From the IMG/VR virus record IMGVR_UViG_3300044946_000049, positions 1 through 43,695 of that record: 43,695 nucleotides of DNA; one strand, 5' to 3'. Below are positions 37,696 to 43,653 of the stretch, piece after piece. The notes below the pieces were generated by a model. That model made no database searches and was not told the DNA's origin. It was given only the letters and a program-made list of their open reading frames with translations. Numbering within the stretch: the first letter of the stretch is position 1; each line of letters starts with the position of its first letter. The position numbers were made by a program, and so were the translations under genes. Source of the stretch: a virus.

Positions 37696-38048
37696 ACCGC
37701 CTCGCGCCTTGGCAGCGTAACGTGATCGCCTTGGCGCGAGGCATAACCTTGAAAGCGAGCGGCAAAATGAAATGGGTAGCGAACATCGAGGTCCACGGCG
37801 TGAGGCCGGAGGACAGCAGCGTCTATAGCCTCTGCCCGATCCCGGCGGACAGCGAAAGCGACGCGGCGCGCTATGCGGCGCTCACTGTCGCTCAGGCCAT
37901 GTTTGGGACCGACGGCGACGCCAGCTACGTCAACCAGACCGCCAAGCCGGGGGTCTACATGGCGACGGTCGGCGTCTATGTCGGACATGGCGTGACGCAC
38001 GGACAGAGCGCTGAAATCCTCGTTCGCGAATATCACGGCGTCCACTGA
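37692..38048 (+). CDS. Hypothetical early protein
   Basis: A 118-residue protein that starts at a TTG overlapping the previous TGA; an internal ATG 37767 is the alternative. Beta-rich with ASGKMKWVANIEVHGVRPED and GVYMATVGVYVGHGVTHGQS. No family recognised. Confidence 0.55.
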   Translation: MNRLAPWQRNVIALARGITLKASGKMKWVANIEVHGVRPEDSSVYSLCPIPADSESDAARYAALTVAQAMFGTDGDASYVNQTAKPGVYMATVGVYVGHGVTHGQSAEILVREYHGVH

Positions 38049-38431
38049 TGCGCCCGATGTTCGCGCAACTAGAGGTCGGTCGCATCCGCTCCGGCAAGTG
38101 GGGATCGGACCCGCAAGACGGCGCAAATGGCGCGTTCGTCATCACCGGCCCTCATGGCGTGTCGTTGCGCATCATCGCCAGCGACGGCTGGGACCCGATG
38201 GCGCAGGGCTGGGAACACGTCAGTGTCTCCGTGGCGTCAATGAACCGCTGCCCCAACTGGCCTGAAATGTGCTTCGTCAAGGGACTGTTTTGGGACGAAG
38301 AGGAAACCGTCATCCAGTTCCATCCGCCGCGAAGCGAGTACGTCAACTACCATCCAACCACGCTGCACCTATGGCGCAGCCGGACAAACGCAATCGCAAC
38401 CCCGCCCGCCATCTTGATCGGGCCAAGATGA
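38048..38431 (+). CDS. DUF7694-family protein
   Basis: A 127-residue protein of the DUF7694 type: GVSLRIIASDGWDP, GWEHVSVSVASMNRCPNWPE, MCFVKGLFWDEEETVIQFHP and VNYHPTTLHLWR, the ordered signature of that family, widespread in phages of alphaproteobacteria. It begins at TGATG. Function unknown; located among early genes. Confidence 0.8.
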   Translation: MRPMFAQLEVGRIRSGKWGSDPQDGANGAFVITGPHGVSLRIIASDGWDPMAQGWEHVSVSVASMNRCPNWPEMCFVKGLFWDEEETVIQFHPPRSEYVNYHPTTLHLWRSRTNAIATPPAILIGPR

Positions 38432-38443
38432 AAGCCAAGGACC

Positions 38444-38668
38444 ATGCAAAAACGGGACGCGATCATGATCGAGACAACGCGCGAGATAGAGCGGCTGGGC
38501 GGGGTGATCGAAGAAATCCGCCACGCCAAGGGTAGTCATCGCGTGTTATATTGGGTGATTGACGGGACCAAGATCATGTTAACCATTCCGGCTTACTCCG
38601 GCAACTGGCGCAGCGTGCGTCACGCTCGCTCCAATGTCCGCCGACTGATAAGGGAGGCTAGGCCATGA
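38444..38668 (+). CDS. HicA-like small RNA-binding protein
   Basis: A 74-residue protein with the pattern ERLGGVIEEIRHAKGSHRVL, YWVIDGTKIMLTIPAYSG, and a basic helix SNVRRLIREARP. KGSH corresponds to the GSH active site of HicA mRNA interferases, which have a dsRBD-like fold. No adjacent HicB antitoxin is visible, so it may be a solitary host-interaction factor. Confidence 0.6.
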   Translation: MQKRDAIMIETTREIERLGGVIEEIRHAKGSHRVLYWVIDGTKIMLTIPAYSGNWRSVRHARSNVRRLIREARP

Positions 38669-38943
38669 ACCTGCATCCGTTTGATGATGTCGTCGCCAAC
38701 GCGACCGCGAAGATAGAGGAAGGCTGGACGGTCTACCAGCAATGGAATTGCGCTCATTGCGGCGAGAAGCAGACCATGCCGGACCCCAACAAGTTCTTCC
38801 TCTCGGGGCGCTGCGAAGAATGCGGCAAGATCACCAACATCAAAAAGCGCGGCATGAACTTCATGGCCACGTTCTCGCGCGGCCCGGACGCGGAAGCGGA
38901 GATGAAGGACATCTTGGACAAGCTCCGGAGGAAGCAGAAATGA
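38665..38943 (+). CDS. Zinc-ribbon protein
   Basis: A 92-residue protein with a clear zinc ribbon: CAHC (29-32) and CEEC (50-53), flanked by helices. ATGA overlaps at both ends. Possibly nucleic-acid binding or an RNA polymerase modifier; not identified. Confidence 0.65.
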   Translation: MNLHPFDDVVANATAKIEEGWTVYQQWNCAHCGEKQTMPDPNKFFLSGRCEECGKITNIKKRGMNFMATFSRGPDAEAEMKDILDKLRRKQK

Positions 38944-39296
38944 GCGAGCCACGCAGCGAGCTTGCTCGCTACGCTTTCGGCTACTCGGATCGAAAGCCCG
39001 GTTGGCTGTTCTGGCTCATCCATCTGGCCATGCTCGCCTTCATAGCGTGGGCCGTATTCAACGGCAACGCTTTCGCCTGTCATCGATTTTCTGTGTGGAA
39101 ATATCCGTGGGCGCAGCGCTGCGCCGTCGCCCCGGACAAGACGTGGTTTGTCGAGGTGGTGCTGCCGCCGGAACCGGACATCGACATTCCGCTGCCGAGC
39201 CTTGACGGCATGGAGTTCCCGCCTGACGCGACCGGCGACGATGGCGACCGGCTCAAGGGCATTGGTCTGTTGCGCCAGCTACGGGGGACCAATTGA
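38940..39296 (+). CDS. Single-pass membrane protein
   Basis: A 118-residue protein with one membrane segment (PGWLFWLIHLAMLAFIAWAV, about residues 20-40) and an acidic C-terminal half containing PEPDIDIPLPSLDGMEFPPD. Coupled by ATGA on both sides. A phage membrane protein acting on the host envelope is plausible; it may be an exclusion or lysis-timing factor. Confidence 0.6.
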   Translation: MSEPRSELARYAFGYSDRKPGWLFWLIHLAMLAFIAWAVFNGNAFACHRFSVWKYPWAQRCAVAPDKTWFVEVVLPPEPDIDIPLPSLDGMEFPPDATGDDGDRLKGIGLLRQLRGTN

Positions 39297-39640
39297 TGGA
39301 AATCATCGTTATACTTTTGGTAATTATTGGGTTTGATATTTTAGCGATCCGCGACGAAATGGCGAAGACCGACGCCCAACGCATGGCGGACGCGCTTGCA
39401 AAGGAAGAGCGTCAACTGAAACGAGAGATGCGCAAACTTCGGCGTGAGGCATGGGTACGCAAGCACAAGCTCCATTACCTTCTCATTGGCGGACTTGCCC
39501 TTATGGTCGTCCAAGCCTTCAAGCACGACATCGAAAAGGACGCGCTCACCTGCAATCGGTTAACCAGCGTTCCTCTTTTGGCTAGTCATTTGACTTGTCA
39601 AAAGTTGTACCACTATCAACCAGATCCGTTTACAGGTTGA
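39296..39640 (+). CDS. Two-segment membrane protein
   Basis: A 114-residue protein with an N-terminal segment (EIIVILLVIIGFDILAI), a charged helical loop (RQLKREMRKLRREAWVRKHK) and a second segment (YLLIGGLALMVVQAF). ATG 39296 overlaps the previous TGA. The 3' end holds a TTGACTTGTCAA palindrome. Spanin- or holin-like topology is possible, but nothing decisive is seen. Confidence 0.6.
   Translation: MEIIVILLVIIGFDILAIRDEMAKTDAQRMADALAKEERQLKREMRKLRREAWVRKHKLHYLLIGGLALMVVQAFKHDIEKDALTCNRLTSVPLLASHLTCQKLYHYQPDPFTG
39589..39602. promoter_or_regulatory. TTGACTTGTCAA palindrome in gene end
   Basis: TTGACTTGTCAA at 39590-39601 is identical to sites at 7084 and 28007. It lies in the final codons of the membrane gene, about 60 bp before a tandem operator pair. 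Confidence 0.4.
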
Positions 39641-39662
39641 CCTAATTTTTTTTTGGAATTTT

Positions 39663-39714
39663 GTCAACGTGGGCGCTTGACGTTTCACTGCGCCTGTCAT
39701 ACATATCGGTTGAC
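39663..39714 (+). promoter_or_regulatory. Tandem operators with sigma70-like promoter
   Basis: Two 19-mers, GTCAACGTGGGCGCTTGAC (39663-39681) and GTCATACATATCGGTTGAC (39696-39714), are 33 bp apart. TTGACG (39677-39682) and TACATA (39700-39705) with a 17-bp spacer form the promoter, so the -35 lies in the first operator and the -10 in the second. It drives the gene at 39736. Confidence 0.7.
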
Positions 39715-39735
39715 ACTAACCAATAGGAGTTGTCA

Positions 39736-40461
39736 ATGCGTGATCTAACTGAAAGCCCGGATAAGCGGGAAGAACCCAAGTTCAAGATCGGCTCTATCGA
39801 GTACGAACTTGACGTCATCAAGCGCGCTCGCAAGGCCGCCGCCAACGTCGGCAAGACCCTTGAGAATTACAAGCTCATGGGCGAAGCGCTGTCGATCATG
39901 CGCAAGCGGGCGATGAAAGCCGCTGGCCTAACCGGACAGAACAAGCAACCGTCCGGCCCCAAGTACACCAAAGCCTTGAACGAGGAATTGGACAAGGCCC
40001 CGGAGTTCATGGACCCGTCAGTGTTTGAGAGCGGCAGCGCTCGCACGCACTGCCTATGGATGCACGAAAGCAAGGCCGACTTGGAATGGACGTTGCAAGT
40101 GGCGGAGCGGGCGAAGCCCGGATCAACCCGCCGCTGGAACAATCCAACCTACATCTGGAAGCAATGGCGGCGGCTGACCAAGGAACCGACAAAGGCGTCG
40201 CTTGACGCCAAGGCGGCCAAGGAACGCAAGGCGGAAGAGCAAGCGCGCGAGGTTGAAGACTATCGCGAGCATTGGAAGCGCAAATACGAGGAAGTTCAAG
40301 CCAAGCTTGACGCGCTTGAGTTCAGCGGACCGGCCTTCCAGCACTCGACCTATCCGGCGCAAGCGACCGAAGCGCCAAAACCAAAGCGCAAGCGCAAGCT
40401 CCACGATCTAGCGGAGCAGGTGGAAAAACTCGGTCAGGATAGTTTGCTGCCGCCCTCTTGA
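39736..40461 (+). CDS. Hypothetical coiled-coil protein
   Basis: A 241-residue charged protein: an N-terminal helical part (DVIKRARKAAANVGKTLENY), a central region with HCLWMHESKADLEWTL, and a long coiled coil (KAAKERKAEEQAREVEDYRE), ending in a basic tail. ATG 39736 behind AGGAG; the AGGAG lies in the loop of a TTGACA/TGTCAA pairing in the mRNA. Transcribed from its own operator-linked promoter. Confidence 0.65.
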   Translation: MRDLTESPDKREEPKFKIGSIEYELDVIKRARKAAANVGKTLENYKLMGEALSIMRKRAMKAAGLTGQNKQPSGPKYTKALNEELDKAPEFMDPSVFESGSARTHCLWMHESKADLEWTLQVAERAKPGSTRRWNNPTYIWKQWRRLTKEPTKASLDAKAAKERKAEEQAREVEDYREHWKRKYEEVQAKLDALEFSGPAFQHSTYPAQATEAPKPKRKRKLHDLAEQVEKLGQDSLLPPS

Positions 40462-40492
40462 CAATCCCCGCCCGTCAATTAAATCGGTTGAC
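40458..40492 (+). promoter_or_regulatory. Operator-linked promoter
   Basis: TTGACA (40458-40463) with TAAATC (40480-40485) at 16 bp overlaps the 19-mer GTCAATTAAATCGGTTGAC (40474-40492). A GGGCG/CGCCC hairpin follows in the leader before the gene at 40525. Confidence 0.6.
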
Positions 40493-40524
40493 GGGCGGCC
40501 TTCGCCCAAGGAAAGGAAATCCCA

Positions 40525-41022
40525 ATGGGTACACGTTCAACGATTATCGCCAAACTGTCCAATGGCCAGACCAAGCGCATCTATTGCCATTGGGATGGCT
40601 ATCCGGAAAACAACGGCGCATTGCTCTTGAACCACTATCAGGAGCAAGCCAAAATCGACGCGCTGATCGAGCTTGGCGACCTGTCTTCGCTTGGCCAAGA
40701 GATTGGCGAGCAGCACGCCTTTGACGACCGCTCGCACGAGAATTGGACGACCGCCTATGGTCGTGATCGTGGCGAGACGGGGATCGAGGCGCGGCGCGTT
40801 AAAAGCCTCCCGCACGCAATCAAAGCGAGCGCCGAATGCGGGGCCGAGTTCGTCTATCTTTGGGACGGCGACAAATGGAGCATCACCACGCCAGAGGGCG
40901 GCGTGATCCACCCCTTGCGCGAGTTCATGGCTATCCATAGCGGCCTAGCGCTCACTCAAACCGTGAAGGCGTTTGGCGGCAATTTCAAGATCGGCACAAA
41001 AACCGCGACCGCGACCGAGTAA
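40525..41022 (+). CDS. MGTRSTI-type phage/plasmid protein
   Basis: A 165-residue protein starting GTRSTIIAKLSNGQTKRIYC, followed by HWDGYPENNGALLLNHYQEQ and an AYGRDRGETG segment. This opening recurs in phage and plasmid proteins of unknown function. AAGGAAAGGAAA provides the ribosome site. Single-gene unit with its own promoter. Confidence 0.65.
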   Translation: MGTRSTIIAKLSNGQTKRIYCHWDGYPENNGALLLNHYQEQAKIDALIELGDLSSLGQEIGEQHAFDDRSHENWTTAYGRDRGETGIEARRVKSLPHAIKASAECGAEFVYLWDGDKWSITTPEGGVIHPLREFMAIHSGLALTQTVKAFGGNFKIGTKTATATE

Positions 41023-41028
41023 AGACCC

Positions 41029-41064
41029 TTGTAATAGACCGCCTGTCAACTGATATGGTTGACG
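41029..41064 (+). promoter_or_regulatory. Operator-linked promoter
   Basis: TTGTAA (41029-41034) and a weak TGATAT (41052-41057) at 17 bp, overlapping GTCAACTGATATGGTTGAC (41046-41064). The leader has a GGGC/GCCC hairpin. Drives the gene at 41104. Confidence 0.5.
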
Positions 41065-41103
41065 GGCGGTTCTTGCCCTGATACTACACAAAAGGGTAAT
41101 GTG

Positions 41104-41304
41104 ATGCAAGAATATCGGTTTACGTTTGTGCGTGGCGCTCCCGAGCGCGAAACGAAAAGCGAGAGCTTCCAAGCTTCCAGCATGGAGGATGCGGCGGCGC
41201 AAGCCGGACGCTTCTGCAAGCGCCACGATTGTATGATTTGCGGCGTGGAGTGGTTTGACGAAGAAGCCAAGCGATGGCGGCAATCTGACGTTTGCTACGC
41301 TTGA
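41104..41304 (+). CDS. Small hypothetical protein
   Basis: A 66-residue protein (QEYRFTFVRGAPERETKSES, then EDAAAQAGRFCKRHDCMICG), with three cysteines and a helical centre. It has its own operator-linked promoter. Function unknown. Confidence 0.6.
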   Translation: MQEYRFTFVRGAPERETKSESFQASSMEDAAAQAGRFCKRHDCMICGVEWFDEEAKRWRQSDVCYA

Positions 41305-41334
41305 CATTCGCCAGCGTCAATCCATATAGTTGAC
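41301..41334 (+). promoter_or_regulatory. Operator-linked promoter
   Basis: TTGACA (41301-41306) and TATAGT (41325-41330) at 18 bp, overlapping GTCAATCCATATAGTTGAC (41316-41334). One of the strongest promoters in the window; its -10 is the centre of the operator. Confidence 0.7.
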
Positions 41335-41335
41335 A

Positions 41336-41411
41336 GTCGGGCGGTCCCGCCAGCGCCAAGGTAAGAGCGTTAGGCTGGCGGAACAATCCCTAAACCAGAA
41401 GGCCGCCCGAC
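41336..41411 (+). ncRNA. Structured 5' leader RNA
   Basis: GTCGGGCGG (41336-41344) pairs with CCGCCCGAC (41403-41411), and CCGCCAGC (41347-41354) with GCTGGCGG (41374-41381), all perfect. It begins just after the operator-linked promoter and ends 28 nt before ATG 41440. It may be a leader controlling translation or an independent small RNA. Confidence 0.5.
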
Positions 41412-41439
41412 ACACGCCTCTAACTCTGAAGGAATGGAA

Positions 41440-41676
41440 ATGTCAATCGATACCACTGAAAGCATCCGGCGCGAAATGCTTGCCACCGGACAACCGCAAC
41501 GCGATCTGGCGAAAGCCAAGGATCGTTGGACGACCGAGGAATTGACCCGCGATTTCGTTGTCCTTGGCTTCGCTGCGCCATTCGTGGTCGCTCGACGCCG
41601 TGACACTGGCGTCAAGGGCTCGCTTGAGTTCACTCATAGCCCGCGCGTTTATTTCAACTGGCAACCAGACACTTGA
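41440..41676 (+). CDS. Small hypothetical protein with structured leader
   Basis: A 78-residue protein (REMLATGQPQRDLAKAKDRW; FVVLGFAAPFVVARRRDTGV; EFTHSPRVYFNW). ATG 41440 is 6 nt behind GAAGGA; ATG 41434 abuts the site. A GFxAPFVxVxRRxxGxxGSLxFxHSPRxYF pattern occurs in other phage and plasmid proteins of unknown function. Confidence 0.6.
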   Translation: MSIDTTESIRREMLATGQPQRDLAKAKDRWTTEELTRDFVVLGFAAPFVVARRRDTGVKGSLEFTHSPRVYFNWQPDT

Positions 41677-41707
41677 CAATCGGAAGGCGTCAACCTATCT
41701 AGTTGAC
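41673..41707 (+). promoter_or_regulatory. Operator-linked promoter for DUF932 gene
   Basis: TTGACA (41673-41678) and TATCTA (41696-41701) at 17 bp, overlapping GTCAACCTATCTAGTTGAC (41689-41707). The 88-nt leader has a CGGGGC/GCCCCG long-range stem (41711-41716 with 41761-41766). Confidence 0.65.
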
Positions 41708-41795
41708 AGGCGGGGCGGTCGTAAGGCTCTGACGCCAGCGGTTTGAAGGCACCCGCGATTGCCCCGTCCCCACCATCTCAAACGAGGAAACTCAA

Positions 41796-42647
41796 ATGCG
41801 ACTAGCGTCAACACTTCAAAACGGCATTACCCTGCAAGCGCCGCGTGGCGAGTGGTTGAGCGAAGACGAAATGAAGGCGCGTTTGCCTTCGATCTTCGCT
41901 GAAGAACCACACACGTCACGCTCGGATCGTTACACCTACGTGTCAACGATGGAAATCTTGCGCGGGCTGGCGAAGGAAGGCTTCAAGCCGACGTTCGCCA
42001 CACAGGCGAAGACACGCAAGGAAGACATGCGAGGGCATACTAAGCATCTCATTCGCTTGCGCCGCGACTTCCAGATAGACAAGCCGGACGTGGCGGAGAT
42101 TGTCATGCTAAACTCGCATGGCGGTCAATCGAGCGCGCAACTTTTCGGCGGCTGGTTCCGGTTCATGTGCATGAACGGAATGGTCGTTGGCGAGACGATT
42201 GACGAGGTTCGCGTACAGCACAAAGGCAACATCGTTGACGACATCATCGAAGGATCGTTCAAGATCGTTGACGATCTGAAAGAGGTTGGCGACAGCGTGA
42301 CCGAATGGAAGCGATTGCAACTGACCGGCCCGGAACAAACCGCGCTGGCGGAAAGCGCCGCAACCGTCCGGTTCAATCTGAAGGAAGGCGAAGCCTCGCC
42401 GGTTCAACCGTCGCAAATGCTGCGTCCCCGTCGCGCTGGCGACGATGGCGCGGACCTTTGGACGACCTTCAATCGCGTGCAGGAAAATAGCTTGCGCGGC
42501 GGATTGCACGGTCGGCGGATTGACGCCAACGGGCGGCGGCGCAACGTGACAACGCGAAACGTTAACGGTATCGATCAAAACGTGTCGCTCAATCGGGCCT
42601 TGTGGACCTTGGCGCAATCGATGGCGGCAATCAAAGCCGCCGCCTAA
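41796..42647 (+). CDS. DUF932 protein
   Basis: A 283-residue protein of the DUF932 family common on plasmids, phages and integrative elements. Recognisable segments: TSRSDRYTYVSTMEILRGLA, TKHLIRLRRDF, VAEIVMLNSHGGQSSAQLFG, GWFRFMCMNGMVVG, and a C-terminal block NVNGIDQNVSLNRALWTLAQ. Its role is not known; anti-defence or replication-linked roles have been proposed for relatives. It has its own operator-linked promoter and GAGGAAA ribosome site and is followed by an RNA hairpin array. Confidence 0.85.
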   Translation: MRLASTLQNGITLQAPRGEWLSEDEMKARLPSIFAEEPHTSRSDRYTYVSTMEILRGLAKEGFKPTFATQAKTRKEDMRGHTKHLIRLRRDFQIDKPDVAEIVMLNSHGGQSSAQLFGGWFRFMCMNGMVVGETIDEVRVQHKGNIVDDIIEGSFKIVDDLKEVGDSVTEWKRLQLTGPEQTALAESAATVRFNLKEGEASPVQPSQMLRPRRAGDDGADLWTTFNRVQENSLRGGLHGRRIDANGRRRNVTTRNVNGIDQNVSLNRALWTLAQSMAAIKAAA

Positions 42648-42706
42648 AGGGCGGACAGGCCCTACAGAAAGGGCGGACAGAGCCCACAGAAAGCGCCGAC
42701 AGGCGC
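42648..42706 (+). ncRNA. Array of three GGACAG-loop hairpins
   Basis: Directly after the DUF932 stop: AGGGC-GGACAG-GCCCT (42648-42663), GGGC-GGACAGA-GCCC (42671-42685) and GCGCC-GACA-GGCGC (42693-42706), with ACAGAAA linkers. The shared loop and changing stems suggest selection for RNA structure, perhaps protection of the 3' end, a protein-binding array or a processed RNA. Confidence 0.5.
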
Positions 42707-42749
42707 GAGCCGCGCGACTAGCGATCCCCCCGATGCTGCGCACGGCGAG

Positions 42750-42785
42750 GGCGGGAGGTGTCCAAGCATCTCCCGCCTTTTTCTT
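42750..42785 (+). terminator. Rho-independent terminator
   Basis: GGCGGGAG (42750-42757) pairs with CTCCCGCC (42770-42777) and is followed by TTTTTCTT. It should end the DUF932 transcript. GATGCT (42732-42737) can pair with AGCATC (42765-42770) in the loop, a possible alternative fold. Confidence 0.85.
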
Positions 42786-42795
42786 GTGATAGGGC

Positions 42796-42845
42796 TTCGA
42801 CAAATCAGAACCGAAACTTAGCCCTTCGGCTTCGGTTTTGTCGAA
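42796..42845. repeat. Large interrupted inverted repeat
   Basis: TTCGACAA (42796-42803) pairs with TTGTCGAA (42838-42845), and AACCGAA (42809-42815) with TTCGGTT (42831-42837). On the minus strand the stem lacks a T-run. It may be a protein-binding site or a terminator for opposite transcripts. Confidence 0.5.
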
Positions 42846-42967
42846 TTTCGCTCCACGCGGCCAAGTCGCCCTGCCTTGGGGCAACCCTAGCCCAAACGCT
42901 AGACCCTAGTCAGCGAGCTTCTCTGGCCATCCTATCGCCTATCGCCCCGCGCGACCATGGATCGGTT

Positions 42968-42986
42968 GTCAATCGTTTCCATTAAC
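42968..42986. promoter_or_regulatory. Degenerate operator-like 19-mer
   Basis: GTCAATCGTTTCCATTAAC differs from GTCAA-N9-TTGAC at one arm position. It precedes the small-peptide operon that starts at 43088. Confidence 0.4.
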
Positions 42987-43044
42987 AATTCGTGATCATA
43001 TGGCGACTAGACACATACGATACAATATGGGAATGTCGCCGTGT

Positions 43045-43066
43045 CAGGGGGCAATTTCGCCCCCTG
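43045..43066 (+). other. CAGGGGGC/GCCCCCTG hairpin in leader
   Basis: Perfect 8-bp stem (43045-43052 with 43059-43066), 6-nt loop, followed by CCCTTTGGAG. The stem ends just before the GGAG of the next gene, so it may attenuate transcription or affect ribosome access. Confidence 0.5.
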
Positions 43067-43087
43067 CCCTTTGGAGCTTGGAACCCA

Positions 43088-43252
43088 ATGCGCAACCATA
43101 TTCGCCACTTCGCCCATGTCGTTTACGCAACCATCGCCATTCACGCCAGCGTTTTGGTGTCAGACCGTTTCAAGGATGCTTACGCCGACGTCGGCTTCGA
43201 TCATGGGCTGCAATTGATCGAGACGCATTTTTCTCGCCATGGGGATCAGTGA
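43088..43252 (+). CDS. Small hypothetical protein
   Basis: A 54-residue protein (RNHIRHFAHVVYATIAIHAS, then DRFKDAYADVGFDHGLQLIE), mostly helical and histidine-rich. GGAG about 11 nt upstream. Followed within 1 nt by a tiny membrane peptide gene. Confidence 0.5.
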   Translation: MRNHIRHFAHVVYATIAIHASVLVSDRFKDAYADVGFDHGLQLIETHFSRHGDQ

Positions 43253-43253
43253 A

Positions 43254-43346
43254 ATGCGCCGTCCCCTGCTTTCGAACCGCGCTTGCACAATCATCACAAT
43301 CCTTGCGTGGATTGCTTTCTTTTCCCTTCCTTTGATTGGAGCTTAG
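43254..43346 (+). CDS. 30-residue membrane peptide
   Basis: ATG 43254, one base after the previous stop and behind GGGGAT. The product has a single hydrophobic segment (CTIITILAWIAFFSLPLIGA) after a basic start RRPLLSNR. Looks like a small phage membrane peptide. Its frame is missed by length thresholds. Confidence 0.45.
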   Translation: MRRPLLSNRACTIITILAWIAFFSLPLIGA

Positions 43347-43348
43347 AT

Positions 43349-43537
43349 ATGTCAACAAACGCCGCAACCGTCGCCAACGCTGCGCCCGTGTCCGATGCGC
43401 CCGTTATCATCCACCTACCGCCTGACCTATTGGCCGCCCTTCAGAAAGAGGATAGCAATCCAGCCAATTGGGAAGGCGTTTTTCCCGACGCTTTCGATGG
43501 CTTCGACGATAGCTCGCCAGAGGGAGGACTAAAGTAA
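43349..43537 (+). CDS. Small acidic protein
   Basis: A 62-residue protein with an Ala/Val-rich start, a helix (APVIIHLPPDLLAALQKEDS) and an acidic end (FPDAFDGFDDSSPEGG). Ribosome site TTGGAG. Its stop overlaps the next ATG (TAATG). Confidence 0.55.
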   Translation: MSTNAATVANAAPVSDAPVIIHLPPDLLAALQKEDSNPANWEGVFPDAFDGFDDSSPEGGLK

Positions 43538-43623
43538 TGAGCGCCTTTACTTGGTTAACCTTGGCGTTATCTTACGGCGCGGCGCTAGTTGCTGTTCTCG
43601 CCTATGCGATATACGCTCCATAG
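43537..43623 (+). CDS. 28-residue single-pass membrane peptide
   Basis: Starts at a TAATG overlap behind GGAGG; the sequence SAFTWLTLALSYGAALVAVL followed by AYAIYAP is one membrane helix. Last gene before the right end; the stop at 43621-43623 touches an AGTATAG heptamer. Confidence 0.5.
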   Translation: MSAFTWLTLALSYGAALVAVLAYAIYAP

Positions 43624-43651
43624 TATAGCGTGAGGCGTTGCAAGCAACGCC
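43622..43651. repeat. AGTATAG heptamer and 8-bp palindrome near right end
   Basis: AGTATAG at 43622-43628, then GGCGTTGC-AA-GCAACGCC (43634-43651), a perfect palindrome with a 2-bp centre, immediately before the 42-bp repeat arm. Protein-binding geometry rather than a terminator. Confidence 0.5.
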
Positions 43652-43653
43652 GA

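Larger units (their letters stand above)
42707..43087. other. Non-coding region with terminator and hairpins
   Basis: No gene is supported. It holds a strong terminator, a large inverted repeat, a degenerate operator-like site, a GGGGGC/GCCCCC hairpin and a possible -10 (TACAAT, 43021-43026). Short frames here lack ribosome sites. Confidence 0.5.

Noticed and set aside
590-43623. CRISPR array, tRNA or rRNA genes
   Set aside because: I saw no regularly spaced direct repeats of spacer type, no cloverleaf with a CCA-ready end and no rRNA motif. A tRNA scan was not possible.
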